Assembly: GCF_003634695.1 (NCBI RefSeq)
Contig: NZ_RBWV01000013.1
Coordinates: forward strand, 310,001-374,000
Length of the DNA stretch: 64,000 nucleotides
Source: Motilibacter peucedani
GTDB taxonomy: Bacteria > Actinomycetota > Actinomycetes > Motilibacterales > Motilibacteraceae
Direction of reading: 5' to 3'
Shown here: piece by piece, positions 9,718 through 17,476 of the stretch
Layout of the letters: each line of letters begins with the position of its first letter
Numbering within the stretch: position 1 is the first letter of the stretch
Position numbers and translations under genes: made by a program
The notes under the pieces: model-generated
What the model saw: the letters and a program-made list of their open reading frames with translations, nothing else
What the model was told of the DNA's origin: nothing
The model's database searches: none

Positions 9718-10155
9718 GATCGGCCAGGGCGATCAACCTCGTGCGAGGCCCATGCAAGTCGGTCGGCCTGGCACGAGGTTGGTGGGCCCGGCCCGGCCGG
9801 ACGTTGATCACGTACGTTGATCAACGTCGCACCAGCCGCAGCAACGCACGTACGGCTGGTGCCCCTTTGCTACGGCTCGTCCGCCGGGCGATCGTGATCG
9901 GCCAGGGCGATCAACCTCGTGCGAGGCCCATGCAATTCGATCGGCCTGGCACGAGGTTGGTGGGCCCGGCTCGGCCGGACGTTGATCACGTACGTTGATC
10001 AACGTCGCACCAGCCGCAACAACGCACGTACGGCTGGTGCCCCATTGCTGCGGCTCGTCCGCCGGGCGATCGTGATCGGCCAGGGCGATCAACCTCGTGC
10101 GAGGCCCATGCACGTTGCTCGGCCTGGCACGAGCTCGGTAGGCCTGGCTCGGGTG
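9718..10155. repeat. Tandem 178-bp repeat (about 2.5 copies) with nested palindromes
   Basis: Copies start at 9718, 9896 and 10074, exactly 178 bases apart. The first two differ at about six positions by eye; the third decays after about 80 bases. Each full unit holds three dyads: GTTGATCG/CGATCAAC around a 7-base spacer at the unit start, AACCTCGTGC paired with GCACGAGGTT, and GCACCAGCCG paired with CGGCTGGTGC. There is also a perfect 12-base palindrome CGTTGATCAACG. Open frames through the repeat look like chance frames without coding character. The stretch fills the gap between the metzincin start and ssrA. A related element lies inverted at 25766-25858. Confidence 0.93.
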
Positions 10156-10244
10156 GGCCCCGAGCGTGCGCCCAGGGGTACGCCGGTGGCTCGCCGTCCG
10201 CGCACGGCCTCGTACGTCTGTGGCCGGCTCCCGAGGCGCCGCAC

Positions 10245-10274
10245 CTGACGCGCGCACGCCGCACCGGGTAGACT
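10245..10274 (+). promoter_or_regulatory. Likely ssrA promoter
   Basis: CTGACG at 10245-10250 and TAGACT at 10269-10274 are separated by 18 bases. This resembles an actinobacterial primary-sigma promoter. Transcription would start near 10281, leaving a short 5' leader to be trimmed to the mature tmRNA end at 10298. Confidence 0.6.
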
Positions 10275-10297
10275 CGACTCCGCGCAACAACTGCACA

Positions 10298-10676
10298 GGG
10301 GGTGACTGGTCTCGACTTCGTTCGTCGAGTCAGGGGAAGCGGGTCGAGGACGCTGGGATGATCTCGTTAACCATGCCTAGCAACCAATAGGTGCCAATAC
10401 AAACAGCACCCAGGCTCAGCTCTCTCTCGCTGCCTAAGCAGAGAAGCTGACCTTGCAAGCCCGGAGATGCTCCCGCTCCGGATCCTTGCATCATCCAGGG
10501 AGCTCTACCGTCAAGCCCGGTCACGGGGTCTGACGGGACACTGAACAGTGGCTGGGCCCGTCAGCAGGTGTGCTCGTGCACCGGCTGGGGCCGAGAAAAT
10601 CGCTTCACGAGATGCACCCGGAGAAGCCCTGGCACCACGGCGAAGGACCCGGGTTCGATTCCCGGCACCTCCACCG
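10298..10676 (+). ncRNA. ssrA: Transfer-messenger RNA (tmRNA)
   Basis: The 5' end GGGGGTGACTGGTCTCGAC and the 3' end GGGTTCGATTCCCGGCACCTCC form the tRNA-like domain: GGGGGTG pairs with CACCTCC (one G-U), and a standard T arm with GTTCGATTC is present. The mRNA-like part contains a tag frame starting with GCC at 10393 and ending at TAA 10435-10437. The base triplet after the discriminator is CCG, so the 3' CCA is not encoded and would have to be added after processing. The RNA works with SmpB (2161-2646) to rescue stalled ribosomes. The segment is clearly richer in A/T than its surroundings. Confidence 0.95.
10393..10437 (+). other. tmRNA proteolysis-tag reading frame
   Basis: Resume codon GCC at 10393 followed by 13 codons and TAA gives the tag ANTNSTQAQLSLAA. 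The ANT start and LAA end match the actinobacterial pattern. The tag ends SLAA rather than the usual ALAA, and it lacks the charged residues often seen in the middle (for example KRD/KRT). Confidence 0.85.
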
Positions 10677-10688
10677 AGCAGCACCACC

Positions 10689-10725
10689 ACGAAGGCCCGT
10701 CCCCGACCAGGGGGCGGGCCTTCGT
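10689..10725 (+). terminator. Hairpin terminator after ssrA
   Basis: ACGAAGGCCCG and CGGGCCTTCGT form an 11-bp stem, extended inward by CCCC/GGGG with one bulged T. It starts 12 bases after the tmRNA end and is followed by GCGTTG rather than a long T-run, as is common in GC-rich actinobacteria. It separates ssrA from the copper operon. Confidence 0.75.
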
Positions 10726-10750
10726 GCGTTGAGGCTGCCCTTGCCAGGCA

Positions 10751-10765
10751 TACCCCCCGGGGGTA
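10751..10765 (+). promoter_or_regulatory. CsoR copper operator
   Basis: TACCCCCCGGGGGTA is a near-perfect palindrome matching the G/C-tract operators bound by CsoR repressors. It lies 11 bases before the chosen csoR start, so CsoR most likely autoregulates the csoR-copZ-copA operon and releases it when Cu(I) binds. Confidence 0.85.
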
Positions 10766-10776
10766 ACGTGGACCAC

Positions 10777-11070
10777 GTGAGCGACACGACCCCGGGCTAC
10801 GCCGGCTCCAAGGACGCGCACCTCAAGCGCCTCAGACGCATCGAGGGGCAGGTGCGCGGGCTGCAGCGCCAGGTCGAGTCCGACACCTACTGCATCGACG
10901 TGCTGACCCAGGTCAGCGCCGCGACCAAGGCGCTCGAGGCGTTCGCGCTGGCGCTGCTCGACGAGCACCTGCACCACTGCGTCACCGACGCGATCACCAA
11001 GGGCGGCGCCGAGGCGGAGCTCAAGGTCCAGGAGGCCTCCGCCGCCATCGCGCGCCTCGTCCGGTCCTGA
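10777..11070 (+). CDS. csoR: Copper-sensing transcriptional repressor CsoR
   Basis: A 97-residue all-helical DUF156-type protein. It has the family core HLKRLRRIEGQVRGLQRQVE and the Cu(I) ligand set: Cys in SDTYCIDVL, and His and Cys in EHLHHCV. CsoR tetramers bind their operator without copper and leave it when Cu(I) binds. GTG 10777 is chosen; an in-frame GTG at 10768 is an alternative, and both sit just after the operator, so the mRNA leader must be very short. First gene of a three-gene copper operon. Confidence 0.92.
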   Translation: MSDTTPGYAGSKDAHLKRLRRIEGQVRGLQRQVESDTYCIDVLTQVSAATKALEAFALALLDEHLHHCVTDAITKGGAEAELKVQEASAAIARLVRS

Positions 11071-11095
11071 GAAGCAGAGCAGAAGGAGAGCGACC

Positions 11096-11320
11096 ATGAG
11101 CGAGACCACCACCGCGTACGCCGTCACCGGCATGACCTGCGGCCACTGCGTCAGCGCCGTTACCGCGGAGATCACCAAGCTGCCGGGGGTGACCGACGTG
11201 CACGTCGAGCTGGTGCCCGGCGCCGCCTCGACGGTCAACGTCCGCTCCACCGCGCCGCTCGACGCGGCCGCCGTCGCTGAAGCCGTCGACGAGGCGGGCT
11301 ACGAGCTCGCCGGAGCCTGA
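11096..11320 (+). CDS. copZ: Copper chaperone CopZ (heavy-metal-associated domain)
   Basis: A 74-residue single HMA domain with the metal site GMTCGHC near residue 13. The start ATG 11096 is preceded by a good ribosome-binding site, AGAAGGAGAG. CopZ carries Cu(I) in the cytoplasm and passes it to the exporter CopA and to the sensor CsoR. It lies 25 bases after csoR and 7 bases before copA, and these overlapping functions support one operon under the upstream operator. Confidence 0.92.
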   Translation: MSETTTAYAVTGMTCGHCVSAVTAEITKLPGVTDVHVELVPGAASTVNVRSTAPLDAAAVAEAVDEAGYELAGA

Positions 11321-11327
11321 GCCCAGC

Positions 11328-13553
11328 ATGAGCACCTCGACGACGGGCACGGCCAGCACGCACACCGTCGAGCTGGAGATCGGCGGCATGACCTGCGCCT
11401 CCTGCGCCGCCCGGGTCGAGAAGAAGCTCAACCGGATGGACGGCGTGACCGCGACGGTGAACTACGCCACCGAGAAGGCGAAGGTCGAGTACGCCGACGG
11501 CATCGCGACCGACGACCTCCTGGCCACCGTCGTCGCCACCGGCTACACCGCGCGCCTGCCAGAGCCCCGCGAGGACGACGACCAGGACCGGTCGCAGCCG
11601 CTCCGCCGTCGCCTGGCGACCACGGCGGTCCTCACCCTGCCCGTCCTGGTCCTCTCGATGGTGCCGGCGTTCCAGTTCGACTACTGGCAGTGGGTGGTCC
11701 TCGCCCTGACCACACCCGTCGCGACCTGGGGGGCGTGGCCGTTCCACCGCGCCGGGCTGACCAACCTGCGCCACCGCGCCGCAACCATGGACACGCTGGT
11801 CTCCGTAGGCGTGAGCGCCGCCTACCTGTGGAGCCTGTGGGCGCTGTTCGTCGGCGACGCAGGGCGCACCGGCATGACGATGCCGTTCACCCTGCTGCCC
11901 AGCCGCGACCGCGGCGGCGACGAGATCTACCTCGAGGTCGCCTCCGCCGTCACGGTCTTCATCCTGGCCGGCCGCTATGCCGAGGCCCGGGCCAAGCGCC
12001 GCTCCGGTGCGGCCCTGCGCGCGCTGCTCGACCTGGGTGCCAAGGACGTCGCGGTGCTGCGCGGCGGGGGAGAGGTGCGCGTACCCGTCTCCGAACTGCA
12101 CGTCGGCGACGAGTTCGTCGTCCGGCCGGGCGAGAAGCTCGCGACCGACGGCACGGTCACGAGCGGGACCTCCGCCGTCGACGCCTCGATGGTCACCGGC
12201 GAGGCGGTCCCGGTCGAGGTCGGCCCGGGTGACGCCGTCACCGGCGGCACGGTCAACGCAGGGGGACGCCTGGTCGTACGCGCCACCCGGGTCGGGGCCG
12301 ACACGCAGCTCGCGCAGATGGCGCGGCTCGTGGAGGACGCGCAGAACGGCAAGGCCCAGGTGCAGCGGCTGGCCGACCGGGTCTCCGGCGTGTTCGTGCC
12401 CGTCGTGATCGTCCTGGCACTGGCGACGCTGGCCTTCTGGCTCGTCAACGGCGACCCCGCCACCACCGCGTTCACCGCTGCCGTCGCCGTCCTGATCATC
12501 GCCTGCCCGTGCGCGCTCGGGCTGGCGACGCCCACCGCGCTGATGGTCGGCACGGGCCGCGGCCCGCAGCTCGGCATCCTCATCAAGGGTCCCGAGGTCC
12601 TCGAGTCCACCCGCCGCGTCGACACCGTCGTGCTCGACAAGACCGGCACCGTCACGACGGGAGAGATGGCGCTGGCCGAGGTCGTCGCGGCTCCCGGCGA
12701 AGACCCAGGCGACGTCCTCCGACGAGCCGGCGCCCTCGAGCACGCCGCCGAGCACCCGATCGCCCGCGCCGTGGCGACGGCGGCCCGTGATGCGGCTGCT
12801 CTGCCGGAGGCGGAGGACTTCCGAGCCACACCTGGCCGCGGCGTCTCAGGCGTCGTCGACGGGCACGCCGTCGTCGTCGGCCGGCGGGCCTGGCTCGAGC
12901 AGGAGTGGGCCCAGCACGCACCCGCCGAGCTCCACGCCGCGGCCGACGAGGCGGAGGCCCAGGGCCGCACCCCCGTGTGGGTCGGCTGGGACGGCGCTGT
13001 GCGCGGCGTCCTCGTCGTCTCCGACACCGTGAAGCCGACCTCCGTAGAGGCGGTCCGCCGGCTGCGCGCCCTCGGCCTGCGCCCGGTGCTGCTGACCGGC
13101 GACAACGCGCGAGCCGCGAAGGCGGTCGCCGCCCAGGTCGGCATCGACGACGTGGTCGCGGAGGTGCTGCCGCAGGGCAAGGCCGCAGCCGTGCGCGACC
13201 TCCAGGCCGCCGGCCGCGTCGTCGCCATGGTGGGCGACGGCGTCAACGACGCCGCGGCGCTCGCCCAGGCCGACCTCGGGCTCTCGATGGGCACCGGCAG
13301 CGACGTCGCGATCGAGGCGTCGGACCTCACCCTCGTACGCGGTGACCTGACCGCCGCGCCCGACGCCATCCGCCTCGCCCGCCGCACCCTCGCCACCATC
13401 AAGGGCAACCTGTTCTGGGCGTTCGGCTACAACGTCGCCGCCATCCCGCTCGCCGCCGCCGGGCTGCTCAACCCGCTGCTCGCCGGCGCCGCCATGGCCC
13501 TCTCGAGCGTCTTCGTCGTCACCAACAGCCTGCGGCTGCGCCGCTTCACCTGA
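11328..13553 (+). CDS. copA: Cu(I)-exporting P1B-type ATPase CopA
   Basis: A 741-residue inner-membrane pump. It has one N-terminal HMA domain (GMTCASC near residue 20), the actuator TGEAVPV, the intramembrane CPC at 393-395, the phosphorylated Asp437 in DKTGT, the nucleotide-domain EHPIARAV and the hinge [12 protein letters not shown] in [11 protein letters not shown] and MALSS in the last two membrane helices are the Cu(I)-selective P1B-1 markers. The pump moves Cu(I) out of the cytoplasm at the cost of ATP. It is the last gene of the csoR operon and converges on the permease gene with a 16-base gap. Confidence 0.95.
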   Translation: MSTSTTGTASTHTVELEIGGMTCASCAARVEKKLNRMDGVTATVNYATEKAKVEYADGIATDDLLATVVATGYTARLPEPREDDDQDRSQPLRRRLATTAVLTLPVLVLSMVPAFQFDYWQWVVLALTTPVATWGAWPFHRAGLTNLRHRAATMDTLVSVGVSAAYLWSLWALFVGDAGRTGMTMPFTLLPSRDRGGDEIYLEVASAVTVFILAGRYAEARAKRRSGAALRALLDLGAKDVAVLRGGGEVRVPVSELHVGDEFVVRPGEKLATDGTVTSGTSAVDASMVTGEAVPVEVGPGDAVTGGTVNAGGRLVVRATRVGADTQLAQMARLVEDAQNGKAQVQRLADRVSGVFVPVVIVLALATLAFWLVNGDPATTAFTAAVAVLIIACPCALGLATPTALMVGTGRGPQLGILIKGPEVLESTRRVDTVVLDKTGTVTTGEMALAEVVAAPGEDPGDVLRRAGALEHAAEHPIARAVATAARDAAALPEAEDFRATPGRGVSGVVDGHAVVVGRRAWLEQEWAQHAPAELHAAADEAEAQGRTPVWVGWDGAVRGVLVVSDTVKPTSVEAVRRLRALGLRPVLLTGDNARAAKAVAAQVGIDDVVAEVLPQGKAAAVRDLQAAGRVVAMVGDGVNDAAALAQADLGLSMGTGSDVAIEASDLTLVRGDLTAAPDAIRLARRTLATIKGNLFWAFGYNVAAIPLAAAGLLNPLLAGAAMALSSVFVVTNSLRLRRFT

Positions 13554-13569
13554 CGAGCACAGCGGCGCG

Positions 13570-15228
13570 TCACACCAGCTCGCGGCCCTCAACCTCGGCC
13601 TCCTGCTGCGAGGCCTCGACGTGGTCGCGCACGACGGCCGGCGCCAGCCGCACGGACACGGCCAGGACGAAGATGACCACGCTGAAGACGGCGATCACCG
13701 GGAACGACCAGCCGAACGACAGCGTGCCCTGGCCGCCGCCATAGGGGCCGAGCCAGCTCAACAGGGCCAGGCCGGCCAGCCACGGGACGACCCACGTGGC
13801 GCCTGAGCGCCACTCGATCTCGCCGCTCACCTTGCCCAGCAGGTGGAAGACCGCGAGGACCACGAAGCCCAGCAGCACCGCGGCGAACAGCTTCCAGTCC
13901 GTCGTCCAGCCGGCCCAGAACACGATGAGGTTCGAGCAGTAGAACGCGAGCAGGCTCAGCGCGTCGCCGGCGGGGAGCCGGAAGGGGCGCTCGGCGTCCG
14001 GGAGCTGGCGACGCAGCGCGGACAGCACGAGCGGGCCCGACCCGAACGACAGGACCGTCGCCGAGGTGATGAAGCCGACCAGCTGCTGCCAGCTCGGGAA
14101 CGGCAGGAAGACGATCAGTCCGACGACGAAGGACACGACCAGGCTGACCAGAGGTACGCCGTGGCTCGTCGTCGACGCCAGCGACTCGGGTGCGTTGCCG
14201 TTCTTGGCGGCGCCGTAGGAGATGCGCGCCGTCACGGTGGTGTAGATGAGCCCTGTGTCGGCGGGGGAGACGATCGCATCGATGTAGAGCAACGTCGCCA
14301 GCCAGCCGAGGCCGATCAGCGTGGCGATGGCCGCCAGGGGACCGAAGTCGTTGGTGAACTCCAGCTTCGCCCAGCCGTCGGACTTCGTGAGGTCCGAGGG
14401 GTTCACGGCCGCGATGAAGGCGACCTGCAGGGCGACGTAGATGAGACCGGTCAAGACCACCGAGCCGATGACGGCGATGGGTACGTTGCGGCGGGGGTTG
14501 CTCGTCTCGCCCGCCAGCTCGACGCCCTGCCGGAACCCGAGGTAGGAGAAGACGATGCCCGACGTCGCGATGGCGGTGAACACGCCCTGCCAGCCCTCGG
14601 GCCGGAACGAGTGGGAGGTGAAGTTGTCGCTGTGGAAGGCGGTGAACAGGAACGCCACCACGACGAGCGTGATGACACCGAGCTTCCACCACACCAGCAC
14701 GTTGTTGATCTTCGCGAACCACCGGATGCCGAAGTAGTTGATGACCACGAAGACCGCCATGCCGACGACGGCCAGCAGGTAGCCCAGACCGGTCAGCGTG
14801 TGCACGATCTCGCCGTCGACGGTGTGCTTGGCGGTGAAGGGGCCGTACTTCGTCGCGTACTGCAGCGCGCCCTCGACCTCGATCGGCGCGACGGTGGCCG
14901 TCGCGACCCACGTGATCCACCCCGCGGTGTAGCTGGCGAAGGAGCCGAAGGCCAGGTGGGGGAAGCGGACCACGCCGCCGGAGATCGGGAACATGGTGCC
15001 GAGCTCGGCGTAGACGAGGGCGATGGTCAGGATCATCAGACCGCCCAGGGCCCAGGAGATGACCGCTGCCGGGCCGGCCTCGCGCGCGGCGTTCAGGGCC
15101 CCGAACAGCCAGCCCGACCCGATGATCGAGCCGACGCTCGCGAACAGCAGGCCGACGACGCCGACGTCCCGGCGCAGGCGAGGCGACCCGGTCGTGCTGC
15201 CGGGGCGGTCAGGGGCGTCCAGCGTCAT
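13570..15228 (-). CDS. APC superfamily amino acid permease
   Basis: A 552-residue polytopic membrane protein with about 12-14 hydrophobic segments. ATG 15228 follows a GAGGGAGGACTGC ribosome-binding site. The first helix has FASVGSIIGSGWLFG, the glycine-rich substrate-backbone motif of APC permeases, and FSYLGFRQGVELAGETSNPRRNVP follows in the middle. The substrate cannot be told; an amino acid or amine is expected for the family. It stands alone, convergent with copA. The 126 bases upstream (15229-15354), towards the signalling gene, hold no gene. Confidence 0.88.
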   Translation of the reverse strand: MTLDAPDRPGSTTGSPRLRRDVGVVGLLFASVGSIIGSGWLFGALNAAREAGPAAVISWALGGLMILTIALVYAELGTMFPISGGVVRFPHLAFGSFASYTAGWITWVATATVAPIEVEGALQYATKYGPFTAKHTVDGEIVHTLTGLGYLLAVVGMAVFVVINYFGIRWFAKINNVLVWWKLGVITLVVVAFLFTAFHSDNFTSHSFRPEGWQGVFTAIATSGIVFSYLGFRQGVELAGETSNPRRNVPIAVIGSVVLTGLIYVALQVAFIAAVNPSDLTKSDGWAKLEFTNDFGPLAAIATLIGLGWLATLLYIDAIVSPADTGLIYTTVTARISYGAAKNGNAPESLASTTSHGVPLVSLVVSFVVGLIVFLPFPSWQQLVGFITSATVLSFGSGPLVLSALRRQLPDAERPFRLPAGDALSLLAFYCSNLIVFWAGWTTDWKLFAAVLLGFVVLAVFHLLGKVSGEIEWRSGATWVVPWLAGLALLSWLGPYGGGQGTLSFGWSFPVIAVFSVVIFVLAVSVRLAPAVVRDHVEASQQEAEVEGRELV

Positions 15229-15354
15229 CGCAGTCCTCCCTCAGGGAGGCGCGTGAGCGTGCCTGCGCGGACCGGGTGCGCCTCCTCCCGGAAGATCTCC
15301 GTGCTGGTGCCGGGCAAACCAGACGGGGCGGTCGATCTTCCGAGCAGGACCGGC

Positions 15355-17373
15355 TCAGTCCAGGCCTATCTCGAACCACACTGTCGTGCCCCGGCTGGTC
15401 CGCTCGCTCCCCCAGGCGTCGCTCAGGGTCTCGACGAGCGCGAGGCCACGACCGCGTACGCTGCCCGGCTCCGCCGCCTGAGCGGCCGGCAGCGTCGTCA
15501 TCCCCTGGTCGCTGACCAGCACGAGCACCCGGTGGTCGTCGACGTCGAGCTCGACCAGGCAGCCGCTCCGCGCGTGGAGGAAGGCGTTGGTCACCAGCTC
15601 GCTGGTGCAGAGCAGGGCCGCGTCGAGGCGGTCGTCGTCGACGCCCCAGCCGCCGAGCATGCGCCGCGCCCACGCGCGTGCGGTGCCGGCCGCGCTGGTC
15701 TCGGCGGGCAGGTCGAGCCGGGCCACTCGCCGGGACCCCTCGTCGACCGAGACGGCCACGACCGCGATGTCGTCGCTGCCGCTGCCCATGCGCTCGAGCA
15801 CCACGGTGCACGCCTGCCGCGGGTCGGACGCGCCGTGCAGCGAGGCGACGGTGTCCTGCAGCCGCTCGAGCCCGGTGTCGAGGTGCTGGCCGGGCACCTC
15901 GACCAGCCCGTCGGTGAACAGCAGCAGGAGGTCGCCGCTCGCGAGCACCTCCGTCGTGACGGGCCGCTCGCCCGGCACGCCGACCGGTGGTCCGGCCTCC
16001 AGCTCGACGAAGGTGCCGCCGGGCGGTCCCGACAGCCGTCGCAGCAGCGGCGGCGGGTGCCCGGCGGTCGCGACCTGCAGCAGGCCTGTGAGCGGGTCGA
16101 GCACCGCGACGAGCGCGGTCACGAACACCTCGGGACCGAGGCTCGAGACGAAGGGGTCGAGCGCCCCGAGCACGGCCGCCGGATCGGGCTCCTGCAGACC
16201 GAGCACGCGCAGGCCGGCCCGCACCTGGCCCATGATCGTCGCGGCCATGACGCCGTGCCCGACGACGTCGCCGATCGCCAGCACCAGCCGGCCGTCCGAG
16301 CTCGTGAAGGCGTCGTAGAAGTCGCCGCCCGCGCTCATGCCCGGAGCGCTCGGCACGTAGCGCGCGCCGATGCTCACACCGGCCACCTGGGGCATCTCGG
16401 CCGGGAGCATGCTGCGCTGCAGCAGCTCGGCGTTGCCGCGCTGCTCGTCGAAGCGCTGCGCTCGGCCGAGCGCCTGGCCGACCAGGCTCCCCACCGTACG
16501 CAGCGCCGCCATGTCCTCGGTGCTGAAGTCGCGCTCGTCCTCCCACCCGAGCGACAGCGCGCCGTACTGCCCGAGGATCGGCAGCGGCACGCTGCCGACC
16601 GCGCGCAGCGGCCGCCCGAGCCGCTCGTCCTGCAGGCTGTTGTAGTGCTCGAGCGCGTCGGCGCCGAGCCACAGCGGCGCCCCCTCGCGCGCCACCTGCA
16701 CCGAGGGCAGGGCGGCGTCGGCGCGCAGCCGGGTCCAGAGCAGCGGCAGCCGCTCGGTGCTCTCGTCCTGCACGTCGAGCGCGGCGCGCCTGGTCATGCG
16801 CAGAGCGCCGCCCTCGAGCAGCACGACCCGCGCGTGGTGCGCGCCCACGTCCTCGACCGCGTAGCGCAGCACCTCGCGGGCGACGTCGTCCACGCTCAGC
16901 GCCGAGGAGAGCCGGGCGGCGAGGTCGGCCACCTGGCGCAGCGTGCGGGCCGAGCCGGTGATCTCGATGACGACGGAGAGCACGCCCAGGACCCGGCCGT
17001 CCTCCCCGCGCAGGGCGGCGTAGGAGCGGGAGAAGCGCACCAGCTCGGCCGGGGCGTCGGGACCGCGACGGCGCACGGGCAGCACGGTGTCGGGGTCGTG
17101 GACGCCCTCGCCGGTCTTCATCACCTGCCAGACGAGGTCCCAGTGGCCGGGCAGGTGCCAGTTCTCGGGGAACACCTCCGCCGCCGGGCGGCCGAACGCG
17201 TCAGGGTGCTTGGTGCCGAGGATCGAGGCGTAGGCGTCGTTGTAGACGAGGACGGCGTCCTCGCCGACCACGAGCGCCATCGGCACGGCGGCGCCGAGCA
17301 CCGTGTCGACGCCGCTCGCCAGCCCGGCCGGCCACGTCGAGCGATCGCCGAGCAGCCCGAGACGGTCCTGCAT
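15355..17373 (-). CDS. PAS-GAF-PP2C phosphatase with C-terminal histidine-kinase-like ATPase
   Basis: A 672-residue cytoplasmic signalling protein. ATG 17373 is chosen because GGAGG lies 6 bases upstream. Order of parts: PAS-like sensor (about 20-140), GAF (about 150-320), SpoIIE-type PP2C phosphatase (about 345-555; metal motifs GGDFYD, GDVVGHG, FTDGLVE, GSDDIAVV), and an anti-sigma-type ATPase domain (about 560-672; SELVTNAFLHA, GRGLALVETLSDAWG). Such fusions act in partner-switching, dephosphorylating an anti-sigma antagonist and rephosphorylating or binding a sigma factor. No sigma factor or STAS gene is nearby. A second protein of this type is at 23347-25761. Confidence 0.88.
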   Translation of the reverse strand: MQDRLGLLGDRSTWPAGLASGVDTVLGAAVPMALVVGEDAVLVYNDAYASILGTKHPDAFGRPAAEVFPENWHLPGHWDLVWQVMKTGEGVHDPDTVLPVRRRGPDAPAELVRFSRSYAALRGEDGRVLGVLSVVIEITGSARTLRQVADLAARLSSALSVDDVAREVLRYAVEDVGAHHARVVLLEGGALRMTRRAALDVQDESTERLPLLWTRLRADAALPSVQVAREGAPLWLGADALEHYNSLQDERLGRPLRAVGSVPLPILGQYGALSLGWEDERDFSTEDMAALRTVGSLVGQALGRAQRFDEQRGNAELLQRSMLPAEMPQVAGVSIGARYVPSAPGMSAGGDFYDAFTSSDGRLVLAIGDVVGHGVMAATIMGQVRAGLRVLGLQEPDPAAVLGALDPFVSSLGPEVFVTALVAVLDPLTGLLQVATAGHPPPLLRRLSGPPGGTFVELEAGPPVGVPGERPVTTEVLASGDLLLLFTDGLVEVPGQHLDTGLERLQDTVASLHGASDPRQACTVVLERMGSGSDDIAVVAVSVDEGSRRVARLDLPAETSAAGTARAWARRMLGGWGVDDDRLDAALLCTSELVTNAFLHARSGCLVELDVDDHRVLVLVSDQGMTTLPAAQAAEPGSVRGRGLALVETLSDAWGSERTSRGTTVWFEIGLD

Positions 17374-17476
17374 CCGCAGCCTCCAGGTCTGTCGCGTTGC
17401 ATCGTAGGGGCGACGCGCAGGGCGCCGCGGGACCTCGCGCGTTTGGACAAGATCGGCAGTGGAGATCACGGGATGC

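Noticed and set aside
9718-10155. CRISPR array
   Set aside because: Unit length is 178 bp with no unique spacers and no cas genes nearby.
9741-10296. Short repeated open frames within the 178-bp repeats
   Set aside because: They exist on both strands and repeat because the DNA repeats; the palindromic structure explains the conservation better than coding.
10641-10676. A separate tRNA gene
   Set aside because: The T-arm and acceptor half belong to the tmRNA; no D arm or anticodon arm is placed correctly.
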